Source: Rhizobium sp. BK650 (GTDB lineage Bacteria; Pseudomonadota; Alphaproteobacteria; Rhizobiales; Rhizobiaceae). From it: DNA of 64,000 nt. A program made the position numbers and the translations under genes. Below the pieces are notes generated by a model that did no database searches, was not told the DNA's origin, and saw nothing but the letters and a program-made list of their open reading frames with translations. This document shows, piece by piece, positions 17,710-27,510 of this stretch. Position 1 is the stretch's first letter; every line of letters begins with the position of its first letter. The stretch is taken from positions 1-64,000 of the forward strand of contig NZ_JACIBK010000013.1 in NCBI RefSeq assembly GCF_014195325.1, in the 5' to 3' direction.

Positions 17710-18675
17710 TCAAAGGTCGTAAGGCCATTCTGCGGCAACGAAGCGGTAGCTGTCACTCTCCTCAGCAACATGGCCGAAGCCTGGAAAAGGCAGATGCATT
17801 CCCGTCACCATGAGACCGTCATGGACCGCCTGATCGAAGGCGCGCTTGCGGGAGGAACCAGCCAGCGCGCTATCGACGTCGAATGCTGGCCCCCATTCGG
17901 GATGCGCAAACTGGAACGTCGCGTGGTGGACGACATCGGCCCAGATGAGCAGCGTGGCGCCCTCGGAACTGACGGTGAAACCTGTATGTCCTGGTGTGTG
18001 ACCGGGAAGCGGCACTGATCTGAGCGCTCCCAAAAGCTCCGTCTCGCCCGAAAACGTCGTGCGCCGATTCGCATAGGCCTTGGCAACTGCACGAGCGCTG
18101 GCAAAGAAGGGTTTGAAAGCCGTCGGCGCCTGTGAGAGGGCCGCATCGTCATGCCAATATACAAGGTCGGCCTCCGATACAATCAGCTCCGCATTGGCAA
18201 AGACAGGCTTGCCATGCTCGTCAATGGCGCCGCCGACATGATCTGGATGCATGTGTGAAAGAACGATGGCATCGATCTGATCGGGCCGCACACCGGCGGC
18301 CGCCAGCGCGCGAGGGAGTTTGCCGAGCGTCGCCCCGAAAAGGTCGGCCGCGCCGGTGTCGATCAGAACGAGCCGGTCGCCGAGATTGATCAGAAAAGCG
18401 TTGACGGGACTGAGGCGCGGTGTCGGGGCTTGAAATTGTGCGCGCGCAAGACGGGCAGCCTCCTCATATGGCGCACTGAAGAGCGCTGCGGGCATTTCCA
18501 TATAGCCATCGAGCAGGGCGGTGACTTCAATCTTCCCCACCTTGCGGCGGATCACACCGGGTATCTCGGTATGAGCTGGCGGGACGGCTGCCCCCGCGTT
18601 TCGGCTTACGGGAAGGGCCGCGGCGGCAGCAAGGCCCGCAGAGGCAGCAAAGAGATTTCGGCGGGAGATAGACAT
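17710..18675 (-). CDS. Secreted MBL-fold metallohydrolase with Tat signal
   Basis: A 321-residue protein. The start at 18675 (MSISRRNLFAASAG) gives a twin-arginine leader and has an AGGAG site; the frame upstream is open 12 codons more. The metallo-beta-lactamase motif LSHMHPDHVGG supplies the metal ligands, with later GHTPGHTGF (His) and WADVVHH. Probable lactonase, esterase or similar zinc hydrolase in the periplasm; substrate unknown. Divergent from a LysR regulator. Confidence 0.9.
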   Translation of the reverse strand: MSISRRNLFAASAGLAAAAALPVSRNAGAAVPPAHTEIPGVIRRKVGKIEVTALLDGYMEMPAALFSAPYEEAARLARAQFQAPTPRLSPVNAFLINLGDRLVLIDTGAADLFGATLGKLPRALAAAGVRPDQIDAIVLSHMHPDHVGGAIDEHGKPVFANAELIVSEADLVYWHDDAALSQAPTAFKPFFASARAVAKAYANRRTTFSGETELLGALRSVPLPGHTPGHTGFTVSSEGATLLIWADVVHHATFQFAHPEWGPAFDVDSALAGSSRKRAFDQAVHDGLMVTGMHLPFPGFGHVAEESDSYRFVAAEWPYDL

Positions 18676-18803
18676 GTCAGCTCCTGGATGGTCGGATGGT
18701 CTCGCGATCATTGACGGAACCGATATATCGCGCTTGGCTGGCCTTATTAATTCTGCAAAATTGGATAGGATTTATCTCGATTACTTATAGATTGGAGACA
18801 CCC

Positions 18804-19709
18804 TTGGATCGCCTGTCGATGTTGTCCTGCTTCGTTCGGGTCGCCGAAATCGGCAGTTTTTCGGCTGCTGCGCGTGATCTTCAGCGAACTCAGTCTGCGG
18901 TCAGCCAGCAGATCAGGGCACTGGAAAGCCAACTGAAGACTCGGTTATTCGACCGGACGACCAGGAAAGTCGCGTTGACCGAGGCAGGTGCCATCTATCT
19001 CCAGCATGTCAGAGGGGTACTGGAGCGCATTGACGAGGCCGATCAGATGGTCGGTGATTTGGACGCAGCAATTTCCGGGCGGCTTGCGATCAGCGCACCC
19101 GTTAGCTTCGGAACCCAGACTCTCGGCACCTATCTCTTCCAGTTCCGCGAGGCCTATCCGCAGATCGACCTCGATATCTCGCTTTCGGACCACTTTGCCG
19201 ATCTTTCAGCGGAGGGGCTCGACCTCGCCATCCGTATGGGAGAAGTTACGGAAACCACGCTGATCGTGCGCAAGATCGGACTTTTGAAGCGGAGCCTTGC
19301 GGCAACGCCTCGCTACCTCGACAGTCACGGCCGGCCGGACCAACCCGCAGATCTTGAACATCACAATTACGTCGTGCGCTCCTATCTGCAAGGCGCAGAA
19401 CGCATTCGCATGATGGGCTCGGCGCAAGAGGTCGTCGATGTGACAGTCAAACCAGTGCTTCGCTCAGATAATTCCCATCTAATCTGCGAAGCGATCGCCG
19501 CCGGCATGGGTATCGGTCTTGTTCATGACGTACTTTTGGAGCCGATGATCGCCGCCGGCATGCTGGAGCGCGTGCTTCCCGATTGGCGTCACGAGCCCCA
19601 GCCCATCCAGGTCGTCTACCCCTCCAATCGCTATATACCAAGGAAGGTGCGGCTCTTCGTGGAGGGATTGAGCCGCTTTTTGCGCACAGGCGGCGCGCTT
19701 GCAGAATAA
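18804..19709 (+). CDS. LysR-family transcriptional regulator (CrgA/DgdR-like)
   Basis: About 301 residues from a TTG start (LDRLSMLSCFVRVAEIGSFS) that has a TGGAG site directly before it; an ATG five codons later is possible. HTH at FSAAARDLQRTQSAVSQQIR, then effector domain (GRLAISAPVSFG). It faces away from the MBL hydrolase gene across a 128-nt AT-rich region and probably regulates it. Confidence 0.88.
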   Translation: MDRLSMLSCFVRVAEIGSFSAAARDLQRTQSAVSQQIRALESQLKTRLFDRTTRKVALTEAGAIYLQHVRGVLERIDEADQMVGDLDAAISGRLAISAPVSFGTQTLGTYLFQFREAYPQIDLDISLSDHFADLSAEGLDLAIRMGEVTETTLIVRKIGLLKRSLAATPRYLDSHGRPDQPADLEHHNYVVRSYLQGAERIRMMGSAQEVVDVTVKPVLRSDNSHLICEAIAAGMGIGLVHDVLLEPMIAAGMLERVLPDWRHEPQPIQVVYPSNRYIPRKVRLFVEGLSRFLRTGGALAE

Positions 19710-19967
19710 TGGTAGCGCGTGCACCCCAAGGGTCGCCGACGCGGCCTACGCCGCCAAGTCTGCGAGACTGCCAGTGCCGAGATTGACGACACTACCGGAT
19801 CATCGCGCTGGCCAAGGCGTGAAAGCGGCAACGTTTCCACCCTCACCGACGTCGGACCACATGCATCGGTGGGTTCGCCAGGACCTCGTCGAACTGCGGC
19901 TATGACATGCCAGGTGCTTCGGCACGCGACCGACACGGCAAAATCATCGCAAGGAAAGAACGAACAA

Positions 19968-20822
19968 TCATCGGCCACCAAGAGAAGGATTTGTCCGCAG
20001 TTCGCGTGGCGTGGAGCCAAGTTCGCGCCGCATCCAGCGCGCCATGTGCGATTGATGGGAAAAGCCGGTCGAGAGTGCGGCCTCGCTTGCACTCATTCCC
20101 GTCTCCACCAGGAGTAGCCGTGCCCGTTCGACGCGACGCTGCATTACGTAGCGATGAAGGGTGATGCCTGTTGCGAGCTTAAAGGACTGACGCAAATGAG
20201 AGCCGCTTGCGCCCGCTTCGCGCGCCAGGGTGGCGATCGTCAGCGTCCGGTCGATATGAGCTTCGATGAAATCGACCAGCCGGCGCAACCGCCTTTCCGA
20301 CAGGCCGACTCGATTGACAGCCTGCATCCGGACCTGGTCCATCAGCTGCGCCGCAATCGCCAGACCAACGGCCTCCGCATAAAAGGCGCCTGCAGGTCCG
20401 CCTGCCTGCCTTTCCTGTTCGAGAGCTTGTGCGAGGTAGACGATGCGCTCGTTTCGCATGACATGACGCATATGAAGGCTCGCCCTCCTGCCGACATGAC
20501 CGTTCTCATCGGCCGCCCTTTGCAGAACATTTGGCGGAAGTCGCACCTCCAGCGATCGACAGATGGCCTCGGCAACGAAACCGCCTGTTTCACCCGCGGG
20601 CACGAGATCGATATCTCCCGCGCGGCGCAAGTGACGCGCACCCGTTTCCATGCAGACCGACCAGGTCGCGCTGCTGGCATGGACCACAATCCGATGCTCG
20701 CCGATCGGCGGCAGCCTGATTGTGCCCGCTTCATCGCAGCGCGGAACGATGGATACCGCGCTCGACGAATTCTTCGGGAAGGCGTGCATGCGACCCCCAA
20801 ACTTGTGGCAGAACATGCTCAA
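19968..20822 (-). CDS. AraC-family transcriptional regulator
   Basis: A 284-residue regulator. The C-terminal about 100 residues hold two HTH motifs (LTIATLAREAGASGSHLRQS and SASEAALSTGFSHQSHMARW) followed by the GSTPRELR tail. The N-terminal part is a cupin-like sensory domain. Divergent from the NAD-binding epimerase-like gene with 76 nt between, so likely its regulator. Confidence 0.9.
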   Translation of the reverse strand: MSMFCHKFGGRMHAFPKNSSSAVSIVPRCDEAGTIRLPPIGEHRIVVHASSATWSVCMETGARHLRRAGDIDLVPAGETGGFVAEAICRSLEVRLPPNVLQRAADENGHVGRRASLHMRHVMRNERIVYLAQALEQERQAGGPAGAFYAEAVGLAIAAQLMDQVRMQAVNRVGLSERRLRRLVDFIEAHIDRTLTIATLAREAGASGSHLRQSFKLATGITLHRYVMQRRVERARLLLVETGMSASEAALSTGFSHQSHMARWMRRELGSTPRELRTNPSLGGR

Positions 20823-20898
20823 AGATCGTCCTTTCCTGCGCGACTTTCAACGCTGTTCCTTCATGATTTAGTCGTTTCGGACAAGAGCGAGGTATGGA

Positions 20899-21828
20899 AT
20901 GTCTTTTTATGTTATCGTCGGAGCAGGCCCGGTTGGGCGCGCGACCGCGCGCCGACTGGCAGCAGAGGGCCATAAGGTTTCCCTTGTCAGCAGACGTGGA
21001 ACAGCAGCCCAAAGCATTGGCGTCGAACCCGTCGCTCTCGACGCCGCTGATGCCGATGGTCTTGCGCGCGCGAGCACAGGGGCCGAGGCGATCTTCATGT
21101 GCGCCATGGCCGATTATACGAGATGGCCGACGGATTTTCCGCCGATCATGAACGGTGTGGTCGCTGCCGCGGAGAGCGTAAACGCCAGGCTTCTCCTGGC
21201 AGGCAATGTCTACGGTTATGGTGATGGCGCGCAATCCCCATTGACTGAATCGGCCACGCTTGCGCCGACGACCGTAAAGGGGCGCATTAGGACTGCAATG
21301 TGGGACCAAGCACTCGCAGCTTCTGTACCGGCACTCGAGATCCGCGCAAGCGATTATCTTGGCGCCGGTGCCGGGTCGCTATTCACCCTTATGGTTCTTC
21401 CCTCACTGCTGAACGGCCAGGCTGTCGCTGTTGTCGGTGATCTCGATGCTCCACATGCCTGGTCATTCACGGAAGACGTCGCGCGTACGCTTGTGGCAGC
21501 ATCCCGCTACACCGGCCCCTGGAACCGGGCTTTCCATGTGCCGTCGCGACATGTGTCTCTTCGGGGACTTTCCACCCGCTTTCTCGGTCTTGCAGGCCGT
21601 GCTCCGGTCGAACTGCGTGTGCTCGGCGATGCCGAATTAATGGAGATGGCGGAGAGAGACGACCTGATACGGGAAGTCGCGGAAATGGCCTATCTGTCGC
21701 GTCGTCCGCTGCTCCTCGATGCCACGGAGACTGAAAAGCTGCTTGGAGTTGACGCCAGCGGCCTCGATACGATGATCACGGATACGCTACACTCGCAGGG
21801 AGTGTCGATCAGTCGAAGTGAAAGCTGA
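20899..21828 (+). CDS. NAD(P)-dependent epimerase/dehydratase-like protein
   Basis: A 309-residue extended-SDR/atypical SDR protein with N-terminal dinucleotide-binding motif VIVGAGPVGRATARRLAAEG (GxGxxG), then AGNVYGYG where the usual active-site Tyr (YxxxK) region lies. YxxxK is not clearly present, so it may be a binding rather than catalytic member. Substrate unknown. Divergent from the AraC gene. Confidence 0.85.
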   Translation: MSFYVIVGAGPVGRATARRLAAEGHKVSLVSRRGTAAQSIGVEPVALDAADADGLARASTGAEAIFMCAMADYTRWPTDFPPIMNGVVAAAESVNARLLLAGNVYGYGDGAQSPLTESATLAPTTVKGRIRTAMWDQALAASVPALEIRASDYLGAGAGSLFTLMVLPSLLNGQAVAVVGDLDAPHAWSFTEDVARTLVAASRYTGPWNRAFHVPSRHVSLRGLSTRFLGLAGRAPVELRVLGDAELMEMAERDDLIREVAEMAYLSRRPLLLDATETEKLLGVDASGLDTMITDTLHSQGVSISRSES

Positions 21829-22398
21829 CGCTATCACGGTCGGGGTTTAGGGGCCTTGAACGATTCACGGGGATTCGAAATCACGCCACGGGTTCGCAAA
21901 CTGGCTCGGGCTCGGCAATTCTTGCCTACGAAATTCCAGACCCCGAACCGGTTAGCCTGCCGCAGACGACGGCTTCTACGGCGCAAGCTCGATGGAACGT
22001 CTGCCGAGCGAGATCGCGATAAGGGCGCGGGCCGAAAACTTCGCGGAGATTTAGGTGTTGCGGCGCAACGGGGCCAGGCCGGCACTTTCCGGATGATGCC
22101 GCAGACAAAGTCGGCAAACACCGTCATGGAGGCCCAGGCAAGCCGTGATCGCATTGAAATCTTGAACAACAACGCCGACGTAAAAGGTGCGGCGTCTGAA
22201 GCGTCGCTATCGAGGCGGCCTCATGATAGGACTGCTCGTCCACGAGACCAGAGCGACAAAGTCCCGGTGCGTCGGTACATCGCCTCGGCCCGGGAGCTGT
22301 GCAGATTGATCTCTTTCCCAGGTTACCAGACTTGCAGCGGCCCGACTTTCGCCGGGCCGCGCTATGGGCAACGAACGAAGGCGCGTGTCAACTGACCG
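21829..22398. other. Gap without recognisable gene
   Basis: A 570-nt stretch between the SDR gene and the chemoreceptor gene. Both strands have open frames, but the translations are arginine- and serine-rich and lack family features, typical of GC-driven spurious ORFs. No strong hairpin was noted. Confidence 0.4.
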
Positions 22399-24543
22399 TC
22401 ACGATGCCAACGCGTAATGCCGGTTTTCTGAGACGCGGGACTTGCTTGTCCGGAACCGGTACAGCAATTCAGCAAGGCTTTCGGTTTCCTGGGTGAGGCT
22501 CTGGGCGGCGGCTGTGGTCTGTTCGACCATTGCAGCGTTTTGCTGGGTCACCTTGTCCATCTGATCACCGGCGGCAGAGACTTCACGCAAGCTTGTGGCC
22601 TGCTCGCGGGCGGCCACCGCGATCTCGGCGACTGTTGCGTTCATCGCGGTCACGTGCTCGACGATCTGCTCCAGCGAGACGCCGGATTCCCCAACCAGCT
22701 CGACGCCCGTCTTGACTTGCATCGAAGAGGTGGAAATCAACTCCTTGATTTCCCTTGCCGCATTAGCGGAGCGCTGAGCGAGTTCGCGCACTTCCTGCGC
22801 AACGACGGCAAAACCCTTGCCCGCCTCGCCGGCGCGTGCAGCTTCAACGCCGGCATTGAGCGCCAGGAGGTTGGTCTGGAAGGCAATCTCGTCGATGACG
22901 CTAATGATGTTACCGATCTTCGACGAGGAGTTCTGGATTTCCGTCATTGCGGCTATCGCGCGGGAGACGATCTCGCCGCCCTTTTCCGCGTTGGTGCGGG
23001 CCGTTGCCACGACAGCCTGGGCGCGGCTGGCCCCCTCCGCCGTTCCGTTGACGCCGCGAGTGACGTCACCGAGAGCCGCTACCGTCTCTTCCAGCGAAGC
23101 GGCCTGTTGCTCGGTACGGCGGGCAAGATCGTTGGAGGCGGTGGAGATTTCGGCAAGGCCGGAGCGGATGGTCGTAACCGCGCGAATGACCGAGTCGATA
23201 ACCTCTTCCAGGCTTGCGACCGAGTTGTTGAAGTGATCGCGAATCCTGACATACCGATGATCGACTTCGCCGACGCGGACGGAAAGATCGCCTTTGGAGA
23301 GCGCATCAAGTCCGAGCGAAATCTGGTGGAAGGCATGCTCCATCACCTGCGCATCGGAAAGCCGCTCGGCTTCCTGGCGAAGCCTTTCTTCCTCCGCCGC
23401 CAGGCGCGCGCGTTCGGCATTGGCTTCGGCGATCAGCTTGGCACGGCCAGTCTCCTGGAAAACCTTTAGCGAACGCGCCATCGCCCCGAGCTCATGGCGA
23501 TGCTCTACGCCCGTGATCGCGATCGCGTCGTCACCGCGGGCAAGCCGCTCCATCGACTGCGCCATGCCCCGCACGGCCGAAGAAATGAGCCTGCCGACGA
23601 AATAGGACAGAACCAGCCCAATGACGATCAGCAGAGCGCTGATGACGAGCGTTGCGCTGGTGGCGGATGCGACCGTCGCTTCGACCGAACCGTCGAGATC
23701 CTTCTGTGCGCCGGTCACGGTCGCCTGCAGATTCTTGAATTCACCCGCAATCTTCGGCGCCAGCACGTTGAGCTGCGTTTGCCGGATATTTCCGGATGCC
23801 TGCAACACTTCCTTAAGGTCACCGAGACGGGCGGTATAGTTCTGCATGAGCTGACCGGCCCCCATTAACCGCTTCTTCTGCAGTTCATTCTTTGCGGCCT
23901 TGGCAGCAGCCTCGTTCAGCGCCACCGCTTCTGCGAGCGCCGCCTGAGCTGTGTCATAGGCCGCAAAATCGTCCGAATGCACGAAGCGTTCGGAGAAATA
24001 GAGGCTGCGGTTCAAGGCCTCCAATGTCTCCGCCGTCATGTGCAGCAGAGCAACGTCGTTCTGGCGCCAGGCGCTGCGCATGACGTCGTTCAGTGCGATG
24101 CTTGTCCAGGGACCGAATTCGGTCACCTTAGAGATCAACAGGTCGCGCCTGGCCTGTAGGGAGACGATCTGTTCGAATGCCTTGCCGTAGGTGGCAATGT
24201 CTTGGCGGATCGTCGCAAGGCCGGCCTGCAGGTCCTTGTTGTCGGCAAAGCGTGGATCGTCCGCCTGAAAGGCTTTAACGCCGGCACGGAAGGTGTCGAC
24301 GACCGCCGCAGTCGGCGTGGAGCGGAAAGCTTCCGCCGACATTTGAATCTCGTGCAGCTGATCACTGTAATCCGATATGGCGAGGCTTTGCCCAGCCGTG
24401 GCGCGATAGGAAGAGAAGATGGCGGCAAGCCCGTTCATGCCGGAGATCGCGCTCACGGTAAGAAGGCTCATCAGCAGAAACAGCGGTACGAAGCCCGAAG
24501 TAATCTGCGCGCGGATGCCGAATTTGTTCCAGAAATGTAACAT
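22399..24543 (-). CDS. Methyl-accepting chemotaxis protein
   Basis: A 714-residue chemoreceptor. Start MLHFWNK at 24543 has GAGG 6 nt upstream; the ATG six codons earlier contains that site. Layout: TM1 (about residues 15-37), a helical periplasmic sensor, TM2 (about 300-325, LVISALLIVIGLVLSYFVG), HAMP, coiled coil, and a signalling hairpin whose tip is IDEIAFQTNLLALNAGVEAA. It follows a ribose-type SBP by 14 nt, suggesting that the SBP presents the ligand to this receptor. It signals to CheA/CheW encoded elsewhere. Confidence 0.95.
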   Translation of the reverse strand: MLHFWNKFGIRAQITSGFVPLFLLMSLLTVSAISGMNGLAAIFSSYRATAGQSLAISDYSDQLHEIQMSAEAFRSTPTAAVVDTFRAGVKAFQADDPRFADNKDLQAGLATIRQDIATYGKAFEQIVSLQARRDLLISKVTEFGPWTSIALNDVMRSAWRQNDVALLHMTAETLEALNRSLYFSERFVHSDDFAAYDTAQAALAEAVALNEAAAKAAKNELQKKRLMGAGQLMQNYTARLGDLKEVLQASGNIRQTQLNVLAPKIAGEFKNLQATVTGAQKDLDGSVEATVASATSATLVISALLIVIGLVLSYFVGRLISSAVRGMAQSMERLARGDDAIAITGVEHRHELGAMARSLKVFQETGRAKLIAEANAERARLAAEEERLRQEAERLSDAQVMEHAFHQISLGLDALSKGDLSVRVGEVDHRYVRIRDHFNNSVASLEEVIDSVIRAVTTIRSGLAEISTASNDLARRTEQQAASLEETVAALGDVTRGVNGTAEGASRAQAVVATARTNAEKGGEIVSRAIAAMTEIQNSSSKIGNIISVIDEIAFQTNLLALNAGVEAARAGEAGKGFAVVAQEVRELAQRSANAAREIKELISTSSMQVKTGVELVGESGVSLEQIVEHVTAMNATVAEIAVAAREQATSLREVSAAGDQMDKVTQQNAAMVEQTTAAAQSLTQETESLAELLYRFRTSKSRVSENRHYALAS

Positions 24544-24557
24544 GATAGCCTCTTTAT

Positions 24558-25487
24558 TCACTGGGTCTTCGGCAGATACTTGGCGAGATTCTCAGGTGTG
24601 ACGAGTTCGAAGGGAACGTTGTTTTCCCGCATCACCTTCTCTTTGTTGGCGAGTTTCACAGCGGCATCGACTGCGGCGGCACCCTGTCCGACGGCGCTCT
24701 GCAGAATAGTGACGTCGAGATCGCCGGCTGCCATCGCCGCGAGCGCGTCGTCGGTCGCATCGACGCCAGCGACGACGACGTCTTTCATCGGAATGCCGGC
24801 TTTCTTCATGGCGCGGATCGCGCCGAGTGCCATTTCGTCATTGTTGGCGATGACGGCGTCGAACTTAACGCCGGCCGCAAGCCATTCCTGCATCTGTTGA
24901 TCGGCATAATCGCGCGACCAGTAAGCAGCCTGCCGTTCGACGATCTCGAGGCCCTTGCATTCCGGCGTGGCGATGACGTCCGATATGTCCTGGGTGCGGG
25001 CGCGAGCGGCAGCATGGAAAGGCTCGCCCATCAGCACGACGACACGGCCCTTGCCTTTCAGGAGCGTACAGACCTGCTTCGTCTCCAGCGTTCCCGATTC
25101 CTTTTCGTTCGATGCGACCACGACCTGATTTTCCGGCAGGTCGAGAAGGTTGGAGGGAACGTTGTTGATGTAGACGAGCGGGATGCCCGCATCTGCTGCC
25201 ATCTTGGTCATCTGCGGCCCGAGGTCGCCATCGGAAACCGCCAGGATAATCGCATCAACCTTGTCAGCGATAAGTTTCTCAACCTGCTTCTTCTGTAGCT
25301 CGTTATCACCTTTCGCGTTCTCGGTGACGAGCTTGAGGCCTGAGATCGTCTGCCCGTGGGCGACGACCCCGTTCAGCAGCGCCGTCCTGAACTTGTCGAG
25401 ATCGGACATCGAGATGCCGATAGTCTGAGCGCTGGCAGCAGAGACCGACATCGCTAAAGCGATGGATGCGAGCGTGGCAGTTTTCAC
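24558..25487 (-). CDS. Sugar-type periplasmic binding protein (Peripla_BP_4), orphan
   Basis: A 309-residue protein. The GTG start at 25487 (VKTATLASIALAMSVSAASA) has a perfect GGAGGA site and gives a clean signal peptide; the open frame upstream is longer but has neither. Core segments GISMSDLDKFRTALLNGV, AIILAVSDGDLGPQM, AVIANNDEMALGAIRAMKKAG and VAGVDATDDAL are those of RbsB-like proteins. No ABC permease or ATPase adjoins it; instead the chemoreceptor follows in the same unit, so it may serve mainly as chemotaxis ligand sensor. Confidence 0.9.
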   Translation of the reverse strand: MKTATLASIALAMSVSAASAQTIGISMSDLDKFRTALLNGVVAHGQTISGLKLVTENAKGDNELQKKQVEKLIADKVDAIILAVSDGDLGPQMTKMAADAGIPLVYINNVPSNLLDLPENQVVVASNEKESGTLETKQVCTLLKGKGRVVVLMGEPFHAAARARTQDISDVIATPECKGLEIVERQAAYWSRDYADQQMQEWLAAGVKFDAVIANNDEMALGAIRAMKKAGIPMKDVVVAGVDATDDALAAMAAGDLDVTILQSAVGQGAAAVDAAVKLANKEKVMRENNVPFELVTPENLAKYLPKTQ

Positions 25488-26018
25488 AAAATTCCTCCGC
25501 GATTTGGGTAGATACTGACTGTTACAAATCTTGGTAAATTTTACATTTATCTTATGAATGGATGCCTCCAAGCGGATCGAGGACTTGCAGATCATGCTGC
25601 GCCACGCCGTCCGGATTGAAGAGAGTTCCTGGCATCAGCGGAAAACATCGGTCACGCGGTTCCGGATCTTCATCGCTGCCTCAATCAAGCATAAGAACAT
25701 CCCGAGCGGACTAGCCGCGTGGAATGCAGATCGGGCGGTCGCACGATATCGGAAACTGTGCAAAGAAGCTCGCTTCCGGATTGATAAAGAGCCGATCGCT
25801 GGTCGTCAAAACACCGGGCAAACCGGTCGGTGCCATCATATTCAAGCGACCGCGGCCTTAAGTTGAAACGCGCGCCGGGGGGGAATTTGAGATACAACCT
25901 TTTACCGTGGCAGCCCCTCCTGATTGCAGGATGGATAAATATTAACATTTCATTAACCATCCATCCTTAGCTTCCGGAAGAGAGCCAACTTTTTCCGACG
26001 ATTTTCGAGGAGGACGCC
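25488..26018. other. Intergenic region with AT-rich promoter DNA and an inverted repeat
   Basis: No convincing gene. The right end (25860-26018) is AT-rich and carries the repeat listed separately; the left end (25500-25560) is AT-rich and likely holds the leftward promoter of the SBP/chemoreceptor unit. Confidence 0.45.
25928..25967. repeat. 9-bp inverted repeat enclosing direct ATTAAC repeats
   Basis: AGGATGGAT (25928-25936) and ATCCATCCT (25959-25967) are perfect inverted copies; the 22-nt AT-rich loop contains ATTAAC twice. It lies 52 nt before the start of the 84-residue gene and may be its operator or promoter. Confidence 0.5.
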
Positions 26019-26273
26019 ATGTCGCTCGTAACCGTGCCTGGTAGAATTCGCCTCTATGGCGGCCACGCTATCCTGATTATGACGGAAGGAAACATCCACC
26101 AGGCCGTCTGCATCACCGATGATGCGATGCCTGCCGGGCAAGGTGATGTCATGCAAGGTCTTCTTCAGTGTCTCCAGGTTTATGAGGGTATCGCCGATCG
26201 CAAATTCTCAGACGGCGAACTGGCATATGATGGACGGGTGTGGATCACCTCCTCAGACATCAAACCGCATTAA
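26019..26273 (+). CDS. Small hypothetical protein, 84 aa
   Basis: A GAGGAGG ribosome site precedes MSLVTVPGRIRLYGG. The product looks like a compact beta-rich protein (HAILIMTEGNIHQAVCITDD, then an acidic helical middle). No family recognised. The inverted repeat upstream suggests regulated expression. Confidence 0.5.
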   Translation: MSLVTVPGRIRLYGGHAILIMTEGNIHQAVCITDDAMPAGQGDVMQGLLQCLQVYEGIADRKFSDGELAYDGRVWITSSDIKPH

Positions 26274-26391
26274 CGAGCGATACCGATTTCGATTTGGCCG
26301 ATCGCAATCCGAAAGGCTCTCGAAGCGACAAAGGGGCACACCACAGAGCTTCTTCCAAGACCTCACCAACAGAAAACTCGCCGGTCGACCC

Positions 26392-27363
26392 TCAGGACCG
26401 ATACCGCTCGAATGCCGTCAATCTGCTCACGAGCGGCTCGGCCTCGTCCCAGCAATAGATCTCTGAGCGAAGATATTTGAGCTCATCCTCCAGCATTTCT
26501 TCCGTAACGTCGATCCACCAGGATTTCGGCTGGCCATCGCTTCCATCTGTCCAGCGGTAGCCGCGAGCCCTGAGGCGCTCCTTCATGTCGAACGGACTGT
26601 GCTCAGCAAAGACGCGCATGAGCGAACGCTGGCTTGCCGCATAGAGTTCGGCAAATGCCGGTAGTTGCGTTCCGTTCCAGTCCGCCGCCAGAACCTCAAG
26701 CAGGGCGAAGCAATCGTCAAGCGCGCGATGACCTTCATGGAACAAGCCATGCTGGGCCAACAGGTAGGCAAGTTTCGTCCCCTCGATTCCGCGCGTCGAC
26801 CAATCGATCTCCGAAGCAGAACAGGCCCAGGCCTTTCGGGAAAAGGCAGGAGAGAAGGCTTCGCAGAAGGGGCGATCGAAGCTGGCTTTGTGGGCGATGA
26901 CGAGATCGGCCGGATCGACCAGCATGCGAAGAGATGCTGTATCGATCAACTGACCGGCGACCATCTCGTCGGTAATGCCAGTCAGCCTCGTGATGTCGGC
27001 CGGGATTGGTTTCATCGGCTGCTGCAGTCCGGCATAAACCCCGGTGACATCACCGATCCTCCCGGACGGATCAAAAGTAAAGGCAATTGCACCGATCTCG
27101 ATGATTTCGTCGATGCGATAATCGAGACCTGTAGTCTCGACGTCGACGACTACGCCGCGCATGACAAACTCAGGTCGCAGTTTAAGCGCGATTGGCCGAT
27201 GCTCGATCCTCGTTAAAATGCGATACCGCCCCGTCGCCTGCAGGTGCCGGATCATCGCTTCTTCGTTTGCAGCGCTGGGCCGGTCGCCCTTTGGCTTGAG
27301 GGACGCCGACGCCTCGTTCGGCTTGTTTTCATCCGACGCAAAAAAATCGAACTGATCGCCCAT
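26392..27363 (-). CDS. DEDDh 3'-5' exonuclease (DnaQ/Pol III epsilon-like)
   Basis: A 323-residue protein with the exonuclease core at residues about 68-230: motif I VVVDVETTGLD, motif II (PADITRLTGITDE region), motif III GHRALDDC (His-x-Ala-x-x-Asp). IAHKASFDRPF carries the second catalytic Asp. Flanking about 65 N-terminal and 90 C-terminal residues are outside the fold (WWIDVTEEMLEDEL). Not the replicative epsilon (too long, no beta-binding motif seen); this plasmid/accessory type probably acts in repair or nucleic-acid turnover. Confidence 0.88.
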   Translation of the reverse strand: MGDQFDFFASDENKPNEASASLKPKGDRPSAANEEAMIRHLQATGRYRILTRIEHRPIALKLRPEFVMRGVVVDVETTGLDYRIDEIIEIGAIAFTFDPSGRIGDVTGVYAGLQQPMKPIPADITRLTGITDEMVAGQLIDTASLRMLVDPADLVIAHKASFDRPFCEAFSPAFSRKAWACSASEIDWSTRGIEGTKLAYLLAQHGLFHEGHRALDDCFALLEVLAADWNGTQLPAFAELYAASQRSLMRVFAEHSPFDMKERLRARGYRWTDGSDGQPKSWWIDVTEEMLEDELKYLRSEIYCWDEAEPLVSRLTAFERYRS

Positions 27364-27485
27364 TCTGTCTCTCGGATGCGCTTGCGATTACACTCATATA
27401 GACTATTGCCCGATAAAATCAGCGAGCCGATGCTAGGCGTCCCGTCATCCGCGCTGGAGCCCGTTATGACCAGGCTGCGTCGTGG

Positions 27486-27510
27486 AAAAGCCCCGCCGAA
27501 TGGGCGGGGC
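27486..27510 (-). terminator. Rho-independent terminator (leftward)
   Basis: Stem GCCCCGCC / GGCGGGGC at 27490-27497 and 27503-27510 with T4 on the minus strand after it. It ends whatever is transcribed leftward from 27.6-28.0 kb, and could also shield the exonuclease gene. Confidence 0.65.

Noticed and set aside
22540..23469. Long plus-strand ORF antisense to the chemoreceptor
   Set aside because: Composition is unlike protein and the opposite strand encodes the complete signalling domain.
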